48,300 nt of DNA from assembly GCA_031548435.1 (NCBI GenBank), contig JAVBRA010000013.1, forward strand, positions 1 to 48,300. The letters are read 5' to 3'. Every line of letters starts with the position of its first letter. The first letter of the stretch is position 1. The translations under genes were made by a program, and so were the position numbers. This DNA comes from JAVBRA01 sp031548435 (GTDB lineage Bacteria > Bacteroidota > Bacteroidia > Bacteroidales > Rikenellaceae). Below the pieces are notes generated by a model, which did not search any database, was not told the DNA's origin, and saw only the letters and a program-made list of their open reading frames with translations. Of the stretch, positions 1 to 7,248 are shown piece after piece.

Positions 1-177
1 GCGAACTGCGTTCCCTGGAAGGCTGCCACCGATACGTTTATGACACAATCGGCCGGCTACAACGGCTTCGCCATCGACCGCCACAGCGGCCTGACCACCT
101 ACATCCCCCAGGCCGCCCTCCCCGGACTGAATGCCGAATACGACTGTCTACAATGGGCACAGTCCATCGGCCAATGA
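1..177 (+). CDS. C-terminal end of a clostripain-family (peptidase C11) cysteine protease, 5' truncated by the window edge
   Basis: Frame 1 is open from the first base to TGA at 175-177 and gives the last 58 residues of a protein. The end contains AIDRHSGLTTYIPQ followed by a short acidic/aromatic tail ending in QWAQSIGQ. Bacteroidales secreted clostripain-like proteins end with this kind of segment (xxSGLSxYIPQ, then a tyrosine/tryptophan-rich helix). The catalytic His/Cys region lies outside the window, so activity cannot be judged. The gene is the last conserved chromosomal feature before the AT-richer island. The family assignment is recognition of the C-terminal motif only. Confidence 0.6.
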   Translation, partial: ANCVPWKAATDTFMTQSAGYNGFAIDRHSGLTTYIPQAALPGLNAEYDCLQWAQSIGQ

Positions 178-387
178 TATAATGTGAGCAGGGAAGCGCG
201 GTTCGGGTTTCTGTAGCCTGCCTAAAATAGCTGGCCCGAGAGCCGTCTTCACCAAGAGACCGATACAGAAAACAGACAAGATAAGGGGTGAAAACCAGTA
301 TTTTACGACCCATGCGATTCCGACAGCGATTTATTTCCGATAGATCGTCTTGGATTTCCTAACAAAATCCGCCAAAGAGTTTCTATA
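178..387. other. Non-coding stretch at the left edge of the accessory island
   Basis: The stretch lies between the end of the clostripain-like gene and the end of the DinD-like remnant. I see no convincing gene, terminator hairpin or copy of the tRNA-Ser 3' end here. The minus-strand open frame across 38-313 runs antisense through the protease end and has no recognisable domain. Confidence 0.4.
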
Positions 388-1010
388 TCAATGAATGTGC
401 AGGTCACTTACTATAGGCAAAAATACGAAGGGTTTGCCCATCTTCGCCTCTATCTCTTTCCGGATGTTACCTACTATCTTGCCGCTGCTTTGCGCAATCT
501 TTCGGTTGGCGGCAACTGTTTTGGGCTTATGCTCTTTCGACAACTCCGTCGTAGTCGCCTCGGCCAGAGTATTGAGGGAAAGTTCGAGATTGGTCATATT
601 GTCGCGCAAACTCTCCGTTTTTAGGCCTTTGAACCGCTTATATTGCCCGGTGGTCATCCCTGCCCACGACGGTAATGATATCGGTCAGCGTCGCAAATTC
701 CTGTCCTTTTTTGATGCCCCGTGCCTCCCATTCATCGGTAAGCTCTTTCCGCACCTCGATGGATTTCAGGCGTTGGTTGATCCAATTCTGCGAGTACCCC
801 TTACGATGGTAATATTCTAACATCCGGTCGATGCCGAGTTCGGGGTCGTCGATCTCTTCCAGCCACATCTTGAACGGCTCGGCTTTGGGCGACGGGATGG
901 GCTGTATCAGGCAGAAAAGCTGCTCTACATCAGCTACATCGGTTTTGTAAAACTTACCGTCGGCGGACTGCATTTTCAGTTGGTTACAATTTGTAACGGA
1001 CTCGTTAGAT
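388..1010 (-). pseudogene. DinD/BRO-type protein remnant, N-terminally deleted and frameshifted
   Basis: Two minus-strand frames together read as the C-terminal two thirds of a DinD/BRO-N antirepressor-like protein. The first has VTNCNQLKMQSADGKF, TDVADVEQLFCLIQ and IPSPKAEPFKMWL. The second continues with SWAGMTTGQYKRFKGLK, LRDNMTNLELSLNTLAEATTTE and ends at 388. The frame changes near 670, where one base is gained or two are lost relative to the family (IT-x-SWAGMTT). There is no start codon of its own: upstream, at about 1005-1015, the reading frame runs directly into a tyrosine recombinase (FKKIIRLANDYI), so the DinD N-terminus was deleted. Proteins of this family occur on mobile elements and respond to DNA damage in Escherichia coli. 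This copy is very unlikely to be functional. Confidence 0.75.
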
Positions 1011-1620
1011 ATATAGTCGTTGGCGAGGCGGATTATTTTCTTGAAATTTTTAGGTACTTAGTAGCCGAATTGTGGGTGCACTTGCGCTCGGTACGCAGCC
1101 AGAACTGATAATCGGTTATGAATTTATGGTCAACATCGGCGATAGGAATATCCTTTCTATTGTACATGGACACAATAAAGGCTACCGTATGTTTATAAGA
1201 AGTTTCATATCGTTCGACGGTAGCGGGCGACATGCCATTGCCTGTCAGTTTATGGCATCGGTCGTTATGCTCCCGGAAAACATCGAGCAGCATTATTTCA
1301 GGCCTGCTGTCGTGACCGAGATATTTATCAACGACCTTTTGAGCGGATATTGGTTCACGGTCAAGTTCCATTTCACGGTAAATCTGCATCAAGCGCAGGC
1401 GAATAGTGTCGAGGCGAGCGTTCAACTCGTCGTCCATCCGACTGCTACCAACTGACTTAACCGCAACAGCGTTCCAATTTTTGGGATTGACTTTGAGATT
1501 TACGGATGCAACAGAGCGTTGTCCGTTGATAGTAACACGCAATAGAACAGGAACTTGTCCATCTTTTGCGGCTCTTGATTTCTGAATGTAAAAACAGATT
1601 TTGAATGTTGTTCGTTTCAT
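1011..1620 (-). pseudogene. Tyrosine recombinase (integrase) remnant, N-terminal part only
   Basis: The 195-codon open frame starts at ATG 1620 with MKRTTFKICFYIQKSR and reads as the arm-binding and SAM-like core-binding domains of a Bacteroidales tyrosine recombinase (VLLRVTINGQR, ADVDHKFITDYQFWLRT, HNSATKYLK). It stops at 1033 because an expected A6 run is an A5 run (T5 on the plus strand, 1047-1051). In the restored frame it continues KNFKKIIRLANDYI and then becomes DinD-like sequence. The whole catalytic domain (R, HxxR, Y) is missing. A -7 box TACTTTTG on the minus strand at 1647-1654 remains. This is the footprint of an older element inserted beside the same tRNA gene. Confidence 0.8.
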
Positions 1621-1861
1621 ACTTTTTTTCTTTTAAATTATTGATTCAAAAGTATGGACTTCGAGCGAAAACCGCACTATGCAAAATGCAGCAAATCAAC
1701 ACATAAACGCCAAATCGCTAATAGTTTTCTTTTTTTAAAAGGTGTTAGCGATTTTGTCGATTTCAACTACCCAAATTCGCTATTTTTTGCTATCCCTCTA
1801 AAAACAAAAATCACCGTAATCATCTGATTTACGTTGATTTATTTGATTTTTCCTTTCGGCT

Positions 1862-1873
1862 TTGCGGAGAGAG
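1862..1873 (+). repeat. Putative attL: 12-bp direct repeat of the tRNA-Ser 3' end
   Basis: TTGCGGAGAGAG occurs here and again at 5382-5393, where it covers the 3' end of tRNA-Ser. After one mismatch a further GG also matches. The two copies enclose the intact integrase and its cargo, about 3.5 kb. Duplication of a tRNA 3' end is the usual trace of tyrosine-recombinase integration. The repeat is short, so the assignment is an inference. Confidence 0.55.
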
Positions 1874-1963
1874 AGGCTCTAACACCTGTAATATCGAATC
1901 ATTTCAGCACGTGTTAAAATGCTATTGTTGTTGAGGTTATTATAAATACGAATATAAATAAAA

Positions 1964-1971
1964 TATCTTTG
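1964..1971 (+). promoter_or_regulatory. -7 promoter box of the integrase
   Basis: TATCTTTG matches the Bacteroidota TAnnTTTG consensus and lies 59 bases before the chosen ATG of the integrase. No clear -33 TTTG is seen at the usual distance. Confidence 0.45.
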
Positions 1972-1996
1972 AGTGTCGTTGCATATCTGAATAATT

Positions 1997-2016
1997 GGGT
2001 GTAATTTTGGGTGTCA
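1997..2016 (+). repeat. Paired GGGTGT repeats (putative integrase arm sites, left end)
   Basis: GGGTGTAA (1997-2004) and GGGTGTCA (2009-2016) form a direct pair just before the integrase ATG. Closely similar GGGTGTGAA copies occur at the right end of the element (5332-5352). The position and repetition fit arm-type binding sites of the integrase, by inference. Confidence 0.45.
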
Positions 2017-2030
2017 TAAATTTAGCATCC

Positions 2031-3308
2031 ATGAATATAAAACGCAACATCATCTTTTCCCTTGAAAGCCGTAAGCACAACGGAGTGCCGATTGTCGATC
2101 ATGTGCCGATCCGGATGCGGATGACTTATGCCCGGCAACGGATCGAGTTTACGACCGGTTATCGGATCGATGCGTCGAAATGGGATGAACAGAAACAACG
2201 GGTGCGAAATGGATGCAGCAACCGGCTCGGGCAAACGGCATCTGAGATTAATGCTGATTTACTCAGGTATTATACGGTTTTACAGACTATATTCAAAGAG
2301 TTTGAGGTGAGGGATATAATTCCTACTTCAGGACAACTCAAGGAAGTTTTTTCTTCCCGGTGTGGAAATAATGACAATAAACCGCTTCCTGGTGGTTCTT
2401 TTTTCTCTGTCTTTGATGAGTTTGTGCGGGAAGAAGGAGCCCTCAACAACTGGACGGCATCGACCTATACGAAGTTCTATGGGGTCAAGAAGCATTTGGA
2501 GGGATTCGATCCAAGGATTACTTTCGATGCATTCGATGAAAACCGGCTGGCAGATTACGTTACTTATCTGAGGGAAGTCAGGCAGATGCGCAATAGCACC
2601 ATCGGCAAGCAAATCGGATTCCTTAAATGGTTTCTCCGTTGGGTGTTTCGTAAAGGCCATTCCGATAACCGGGCGTTCGACGGATTCAAACCCCGATTGA
2701 AAACATCTTCCAAGAAGGTGATTTTTCTGACGTGGGACGAACTAACAAAACTCAGAAACTATGAGATCCCGGCAACGAAACAGTATCTGGAACGTGTGCG
2801 TGATGTATTCCTGTTTACATGCTTCACGGGGTTGAGGTATTCCGATGCGTATAACCTCAAATGCAGCGACATCAAGGGCGACCGGATAGAGGTGACGACA
2901 GTGAAAACAGCCGACAGCCTGGCGATCGAACTGAACGATCATAGCCGGGCGATCCTGGATAAGTACAAGAATGTTCATTTCGAGGGTGATAAGGCATTGC
3001 CGGTGATCTCCAATCAGAAGATGAACGATTACCTGAAACAGTTATGCGAGCTTGCTGGAATAGACGAACCGGTACGCGAAACCTACTACAAAGGCAATGA
3101 CCGGATTGACGAAGTGACTCCCAAATACGAACTGATCGGTACCCATGCCGGCCGACGAACATTTATTTGCAACGCCCTCTCTTTGGGAATTCCGGCCCAG
3201 GTGGTGATGAAATGGACCGGACACAGTGACTACAAGGCGATGAAACCCTACATCGATATAGCTGATGAGGTCAAAGCCAGTGCAATGAGTAAATTTAATG
3301 GGGTATGA
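2031..3308 (+). CDS. Tyrosine recombinase / phage-type integrase
   Basis: A 425-residue site-specific recombinase of the Bacteroidales type. I chose ATG 2031 (MNIKRNIIFSLESRK) rather than the upstream in-frame TTG at 1995, because the extra codons lie inside the GGGTGT repeat pair. An N-terminal arm-binding domain (to about 100) is followed by a SAM-like core-binding domain (about 120-215; ASTYTKFYGVKKHLEGF). The catalytic domain has the first arginine in FTGLRYSDAYNLK, the HAGRR box in IGTHAGRRTFICNALS, a WTGHSDYKAM box and the nucleophile tyrosine in KPYIDIADE. All key residues are present, so it should be active. It sits at the left end of a putative 3.5-kb element whose other end is tRNA-Ser, and it probably catalyses that integration. 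Confidence 0.92.
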   Translation: MNIKRNIIFSLESRKHNGVPIVDHVPIRMRMTYARQRIEFTTGYRIDASKWDEQKQRVRNGCSNRLGQTASEINADLLRYYTVLQTIFKEFEVRDIIPTSGQLKEVFSSRCGNNDNKPLPGGSFFSVFDEFVREEGALNNWTASTYTKFYGVKKHLEGFDPRITFDAFDENRLADYVTYLREVRQMRNSTIGKQIGFLKWFLRWVFRKGHSDNRAFDGFKPRLKTSSKKVIFLTWDELTKLRNYEIPATKQYLERVRDVFLFTCFTGLRYSDAYNLKCSDIKGDRIEVTTVKTADSLAIELNDHSRAILDKYKNVHFEGDKALPVISNQKMNDYLKQLCELAGIDEPVRETYYKGNDRIDEVTPKYELIGTHAGRRTFICNALSLGIPAQVVMKWTGHSDYKAMKPYIDIADEVKASAMSKFNGV

Positions 3309-3502
3309 GTATTCTTAAGGTAACGGACCTTCGAGACCCTAATAATCCCTGCAGCGAAGGGGATGTGTTGCTGATAGGGCCAAAAACTCTGGGATATCCA
3401 CATCACATCCAATCGACTGTTGGCGGAGAGCATGATTACAGTAGTTGTGCCGAATGCTTACGAAATATAGAAACCATAGAACCTGTTGATGTTTTTCAAT
3501 GA
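3305..3502 (+). CDS. Small hypothetical protein overlapping the integrase stop
   Basis: A 65-codon frame starts at ATG 3305, overlapping the integrase TGA by four bases (ATGA). That is typical of translational coupling. The product contains IGPKTLGYPHHIQST and a CAEC motif (SSCAECLRN) but no domain I recognise and no signal peptide. It could be a small accessory or excisionase-like protein. It is not basic, as most excisionases are, and it may simply be a chance open frame. The spacing to the peptide gene downstream is 43 bases. Confidence 0.3.
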   Translation: MSILKVTDLRDPNNPCSEGDVLLIGPKTLGYPHHIQSTVGGEHDYSSCAECLRNIETIEPVDVFQ

Positions 3503-3545
3503 TTTTTGTAGTGGATAAATGTTTTTTTTATTAAAAGTTTTTAGT

Positions 3546-3818
3546 ATGAAAAAGTTAGGAAGTATTAAAATGCATGATGCTGCGGTGATGACCGACAGCG
3601 AAATGAAACGGATTGTAGGTGGGAATTTACCCACTACGACTGTTCCAACCCAAGCCAATTGCAGTACAGTATGTAAAAATGCTGATGGTACTGAGGAAAC
3701 TCACACTAAAGAATGCGGCGTAGGGGTCGCTTGTCATGCTACCAGATATGTAGAGGTATATTGCGCTGGGGATAAGGATAATGGAGTATTCTGTAAAAAG
3801 GACGATACAGCTTATTAG
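3546..3818 (+). CDS. Double-glycine-leader, six-cysteine secreted peptide precursor
   Basis: A 90-residue precursor; ATG 3546 (MKKLGSIKMHDAAVM) is preferred over an upstream in-frame ATG at 3519 because MKKL is the usual start of this leader type. Residues 1-26 resemble the leader of Bacteroidales double-glycine natural-product precursors: MKKL, then a hydrophilic helix, then a MTDSEMKRIVGG processing site. Cleavage after Gly26 would release a 64-residue core with cysteines at 39, 43, 57, 63, 73 and 83. An even number of spaced cysteines suggests three disulfides rather than a lanthipeptide. No peptidase-containing ABC transporter or maturase lies beside it, so export must rely on machinery elsewhere. 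The thioredoxin-like gene next to it is the likely partner. Whether the product is a bacteriocin, a signal or something else cannot be told from sequence. Confidence 0.7.
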   Translation: MKKLGSIKMHDAAVMTDSEMKRIVGGNLPTTTVPTQANCSTVCKNADGTEETHTKECGVGVACHATRYVEVYCAGDKDNGVFCKKDDTAY

Positions 3819-3832
3819 TCCATGATTTATAG

Positions 3833-3862
3833 ATCCGGCGGTTCTATACCGCCGGATTTTTC
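3833..3862 (+). terminator. Rho-independent terminator between the peptide gene and the TlpA-like gene
   Basis: ATCCGGCGG (3833-3841) pairs perfectly with CCGCCGGAT (3849-3857) across a seven-base loop and is followed by a T run. It lies directly after the peptide stop codon and 30 bases before the TlpA gene. It could let the peptide be made in excess over the enzyme if readthrough is partial. Confidence 0.75.
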
Positions 3863-3891
3863 CACTGAGATGCTATTTAAACTTATTTATT

Positions 3892-5154
3892 ATGAAAAGA
3901 ATGATTTGTCTGTTTGGGTTGTTCCTTTTTGTACGGACCGACCTGACTGCGCAAGAAAGTAATAAAATCTACGAAGTGGATTTTGAGTATAAAATCACCA
4001 GCGATTCTACAACACTTTACACACACGGTATCATATTATTTCCAGACAAAGTCGAGGACCTTTCTATTCTGAAAGGCATTCCTCAAAATCTGGGGGAGTA
4101 TAGAATCGAGTCCATTACCATAGACCATCTTAAAGAACGGCGCGAAGGTGTATTGAGCCGATTCTATGTCTATATATCTGTAGACAAAAATAAGGGAAAA
4201 AAATATATCATCGTGGATACCAACTGCAATCAGGATTTTTCGGATGACCAAATGTATGAGTTCGACTTTGCGGATGCAGGTGAGAACTTGAAGATGGAAG
4301 GTGCTAAGGATCTAAGATTTCCCATCGCTTTGCAGATCCCTCAGGAGAATGGAGGTGTCAGGGAAGTTCCTCTTTGGGTTCGCCCGTTTCTAGATAATAA
4401 CTACAAAGCATCGCTTCCCGAAGATGAATATTACTGGTCTTATTGGATTACGACCAGGAGTATGTTTCAGGGAAAAGTAACGATCGATCCATACGAAGTC
4501 TATGTGACGGAGTGGCCTAAGCATGTCCTTATACGGGATGGGGTTACGGAGAAAAGCTATTTTGATTTCAATGTGGGAGATTCCATAGACGTAAGTGACT
4601 GTATTGTGGGCGACACCATAATATTAAGAGATAAAAAAATAAAACTCTCCAAAGTGGAGAATGGAAAGCTTTACATTGAAGATCTGGGATTTTGGGCCGA
4701 CAGCAGCAAGGTGGGAGATATTCTGCCGGAGTTGTATGCTAACCGTTTGGATGATGGTCATCCCATATTTCTTAATAAGATGATGAAAGGTAAATATGTG
4801 TTCATCGATTTCTGGGGTAGTTGGTGTGGCCCGTGTATCGCAGGATTCCCCAAAGTCGTTGAAGCTTACAGAAAGTTGAAAGAGAAGGACGATGTATTGT
4901 TCATGGGCATAGCATTGGACCGGCCGGACGATATCGAAAAAGTGAAGGAGTTGATCAAGGAACACGATCTGTCATGGCCGAATTTCTGGGTTGACCGAAA
5001 AGATGTAAACAATCTCTTGATGCCGCATGGTAAGTTGAGGATAGAATATCTTCCGACTTATCTTATAATCGACAAGAAGGGTAAGATCATTTATCGTACC
5101 GATGGAACGGTGGATGAGGCTCTCGATTTTCTTATGAACCTTCTTGCGGAGTGA
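3892..5154 (+). CDS. TlpA-like secreted thioredoxin-domain protein
   Basis: A 420-residue exported thiol-disulfide oxidoreductase. The N-terminus MKRMICLFGLFLFVRTDLTAQ is a signal peptide without a lipobox cysteine. Residues about 25-285 form a Bacteroidales-specific N-terminal region. The C-terminal thioredoxin fold starts near 295 and has the active site in FWGSWCGPCIAGFPK and the cis-proline loop in EYLPTYLIIDKKG. CGPC is the typical TlpA/ResA-type motif. The gene follows the six-cysteine peptide gene within the same putative integrative element, which suggests a role in forming or reshuffling the peptide's disulfides, or in protecting the host from it. That role is inferred from neighbourhood. 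Family recognition is secure. Confidence 0.85.
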   Translation: MKRMICLFGLFLFVRTDLTAQESNKIYEVDFEYKITSDSTTLYTHGIILFPDKVEDLSILKGIPQNLGEYRIESITIDHLKERREGVLSRFYVYISVDKNKGKKYIIVDTNCNQDFSDDQMYEFDFADAGENLKMEGAKDLRFPIALQIPQENGGVREVPLWVRPFLDNNYKASLPEDEYYWSYWITTRSMFQGKVTIDPYEVYVTEWPKHVLIRDGVTEKSYFDFNVGDSIDVSDCIVGDTIILRDKKIKLSKVENGKLYIEDLGFWADSSKVGDILPELYANRLDDGHPIFLNKMMKGKYVFIDFWGSWCGPCIAGFPKVVEAYRKLKEKDDVLFMGIALDRPDDIEKVKELIKEHDLSWPNFWVDRKDVNNLLMPHGKLRIEYLPTYLIIDKKGKIIYRTDGTVDEALDFLMNLLAE

Positions 5155-5309
5155 TTCTGTATTTGGTTATGGATTGCGGTTCTATGTGGTTGCCCATAAT
5201 TCGATAGATACTGGATCAGAGACATTTTGGTGGGACAAAATTAACTCTGATTTTCACTCGGATTCGAATGTCGGATTTGGAATAAACTGAAGGTAGTGGA
5301 TTATAAAAA

Positions 5310-5352
5310 TCACACCCGCCTCACATTTTTTGGGTGTGAAAGCGGGTGTGAA
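5310..5352. repeat. GGGTGTGA repeats and 10-bp inverted repeat at the right end of the element
   Basis: TCACACCCGC (5310-5319) is the reverse complement of GCGGGTGTGA (5342-5351), and a second GGGTGTGAA lies at 5332-5340. The same hexamer GGGTGT occurs twice at the left end beside the integrase. This fits a cluster of recombinase or excisionase arm sites near attR. As a hairpin it lacks a T run, so it is not a good terminator. Confidence 0.45.
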
Positions 5353-5381
5353 TTTTACAATCAACTGAAATTCAGTGTTTG

Positions 5382-5473
<92 letters not shown>

Positions 5474-5683
5474 TGATCCATGTTTTGGTATGCGCGGCAT
5501 CGGGCCGGAATCGCAAACCGAGTGCAAACATATACCATTTTTATTTCTTTTCAAAATTTTACAGGTAATTTTTATCGTGCCGCACGGAACATCCTCAGGT
5601 GGAACTGCGCTGTTTTGCGTGGGAGGAATAAATATTTAACAGGATAAAAACGCAACGAATGTCGGGGTTCTGTAAAAAAGTTT

Positions 5684-5691
5684 TATATTTG
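5684..5691 (+). promoter_or_regulatory. -7 promoter box of the OmpH-like gene
   Basis: TATATTTG fits TAnnTTTG and lies 34 bases before the ATG. The 250-base stretch 5474-5725 shows nothing else recognisable. Confidence 0.5.
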
Positions 5692-5725
5692 CTCGAAATT
5701 TTGAATAACTAAATAAAAATCTCTT

Positions 5726-6358
5726 ATGAATAAACTGAAGCTTTCCGCCCTTTCGGCTTTGGCATTTTCGTTGTTGTTGTTCTCCTGCAAAAACTCCGGC
5801 AGCACCGGGGCGAACACCGAACCTCAGACCATCAAAGACGTTGCCGAGGCCGGCCATCCCGTTACCGGGCGCATCGCCTTTGTCAATATCGACTCGCTGA
5901 TCAACAATTACGATATGTATAAGGACATGAGCGCCAAGTACCGCGAAAAAAGGGAAAAAGTCGAGCGTGACCTCGAAGCCCGCGGAAAAAGTTTCCAGAG
6001 GGATTACAACGACCTGATGGACAAAGCCAACAAAGGCCTGTTGCTGCGTTCGGAAATCGAAGAAAAACAGGCCAAGCTCCAGGCCCGCCAGACTGAACTC
6101 GAACGTTTCCAGCAAACCAAAGGCGCCGAGCTGATGGAAGAGGAAACGGTGATGATCAACAAGTTGCAGTACACCTTGGGCGAATATCTGAAAGTGTACA
6201 ACAAGGACTTCAAGTACGACATGATCCTCAGCACCACCGCCTCGGGCCCGGTGCTCAACGCCAATCCGGCCACCGACATCACGGCCGAAGTGTTGGCGGC
6301 CATGAACGAGCTGTACAAGACGGAGAAAAAGACCGAGGGCGCTGCTGCAACGGAATAA
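5726..6358 (+). CDS. OmpH/Skp-family periplasmic chaperone-like lipoprotein
   Basis: A 210-residue protein with a lipoprotein signal (LALSALAF-type hydrophobic stretch, lipobox LLFSC with Cys at about 20) and a short Ser/Gly/Thr linker. It then has an OmpH domain: GRIAFVNIDSLINNYDMY is the typical first strand and helix, followed by a long charged coiled coil (about 75-150), then the closing YDMILSTTASGPVLNANPATDIT motif. OmpH/Skp proteins hold unfolded outer-membrane proteins in the periplasm. This member is membrane-anchored, as several Bacteroidota paralogues are. It is monocistronic, with its own promoter and a terminator at 6380-6412. Confidence 0.88.
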   Translation: MNKLKLSALSALAFSLLLFSCKNSGSTGANTEPQTIKDVAEAGHPVTGRIAFVNIDSLINNYDMYKDMSAKYREKREKVERDLEARGKSFQRDYNDLMDKANKGLLLRSEIEEKQAKLQARQTELERFQQTKGAELMEEETVMINKLQYTLGEYLKVYNKDFKYDMILSTTASGPVLNANPATDITAEVLAAMNELYKTEKKTEGAAATE

Positions 6359-6379
6359 TACAGGTTCTGTTCCCGATCG

Positions 6380-6412
6380 TGCCGTCTTAACCCGTTTAAG
6401 GCGGCATTTTTT
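6380..6412 (+). terminator. Terminator after the OmpH-like gene
   Basis: TGCCGTCTTAA (6380-6390) pairs with TTAAGGCGGCA (6396-6406) with one G-T pair, followed by TTTTTT. Confidence 0.8.
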
Positions 6413-6427
6413 ACTCGAAAAGCGTTT

Positions 6428-7132
6428 ATGTTCGACCCTTGCCAGATACTATACGAAGACAACCACCTGCTTGTGGTCAACAAGCGGGCGGGCGAGTTGG
6501 TGCAGCCCGACGTGGCGCGCGAGAGCGCCCTGGAAGACCGGATCAAAGCGTTTATCAAAGCGCGCGACGGCAAGCCGGGCGACGTGTTTCTGGGGGTGGT
6601 GCACCGCATCGACCGGCCGGTGAGCGGGGCGGTGTTGTTCGCCAAAACGAGCAAGGCTCTGGTAAGGCTCAACGAGATGGTGAAGAACCGCGAGATCCGG
6701 AAAATCTACTGGGCGGTGACCGAAAACCGTCCGCAGCGGGATGCGGGCGAGCTGGTCGATCTGCTTGTTCGCGATACCAGGGCCAACAAGTCGCGCATCA
6801 GCGCGCGGCCTGTGCGCGAGGCCAAAGAGGCGCGGCTGGCCTATCGGTTCCTTGCGGCGAGTAATAACTATTCGCTGCTGGAGGTTGATTTGCTTACCGG
6901 ACGGCATCACCAGATCCGCTGCCAACTGGCCAACATCGGCTGCGCTATCAAGGGCGACCTGAAGTACGGCGCGCGGCGCAGCAATCCCGACGGAAGTATC
7001 AGCCTGCACGCCCGGCGGCTGGAGTTTGTGCATCCGGTGCGGAAAGAGCCGGTGGTGGTTGTCGCGTCCGTGCCCGAGGGTGACAATCTGTGGCGGTTTT
7101 TTGAAGAGGCGGCCGGGCAGGGGTGTTCTTAG
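6428..7132 (+). CDS. RluA-family pseudouridine synthase
   Basis: A 234-residue RNA pseudouridine synthase. It opens with the family's ILYEDNHLLVVNKRAGELVQPD. The catalytic aspartate is in HRIDRPVSGAVLFAKTSKAL, and the C-terminal substrate-binding motif is LLTGRHHQIRCQLA. There is no S4 domain, so it is the short form. The exact target uridine (rRNA or tRNA) cannot be deduced from sequence. The gene is flanked by the OmpH gene's terminator upstream and tyrS downstream. The gap of 116 bases before tyrS contains a separate -7 box. Confidence 0.93.
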   Translation: MFDPCQILYEDNHLLVVNKRAGELVQPDVARESALEDRIKAFIKARDGKPGDVFLGVVHRIDRPVSGAVLFAKTSKALVRLNEMVKNREIRKIYWAVTENRPQRDAGELVDLLVRDTRANKSRISARPVREAKEARLAYRFLAASNNYSLLEVDLLTGRHHQIRCQLANIGCAIKGDLKYGARRSNPDGSISLHARRLEFVHPVRKEPVVVVASVPEGDNLWRFFEEAAGQGCS

Positions 7133-7217
7133 GATGAAAAACAGATTCTTCGTCGCAGCGTCTGCCCGAAATGACAATGTGTTGAAGAATACAAAATCGG
7201 AATTGGCCGGAAAATAT

Positions 7218-7225
7218 TAACTTTG
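7218..7225 (+). promoter_or_regulatory. -7 promoter box of tyrS
   Basis: TAACTTTG matches TAnnTTTG and lies 24 bases before the tyrS ATG. Confidence 0.55.
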
Positions 7226-7248
7226 CGTTTCAACATATCATTATTGCA

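Larger units (their letters stand above)
1621..2030. other. AT-rich region between divergent integrase genes
   Basis: About 410 bases without a gene. It holds the old minus-strand promoter of the integrase remnant (1647-1654), the 12-bp copy of the tRNA-Ser 3' end (1862-1873), a plus-strand -7 box TATCTTTG at 1964-1971, and the paired GGGTGT repeats directly before the active integrase. The base composition is clearly more AT-rich than in the flanking chromosome. Confidence 0.6.

Noticed and set aside
38..313. Minus-strand open frame starting MGRKILVFTPYLVC
   Set aside because: It is antisense to the clostripain end over most of its length, and its second half is arginine/glycine-rich as expected of a shadow frame.
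178..1620. A second attachment-site copy for the older element
   Set aside because: I looked for TTGCGGAGAGAG or a longer piece of the tRNA 3' end left of the DinD remnant and found none, so its left boundary remains undefined.
5310..5352. Inverted repeat near tRNA-Ser read as a terminator for the TlpA-like gene
   Set aside because: The stem is interrupted, the loop is long and no T run follows the second arm. Repetition of GGGTGT at the other end favours recombinase sites.
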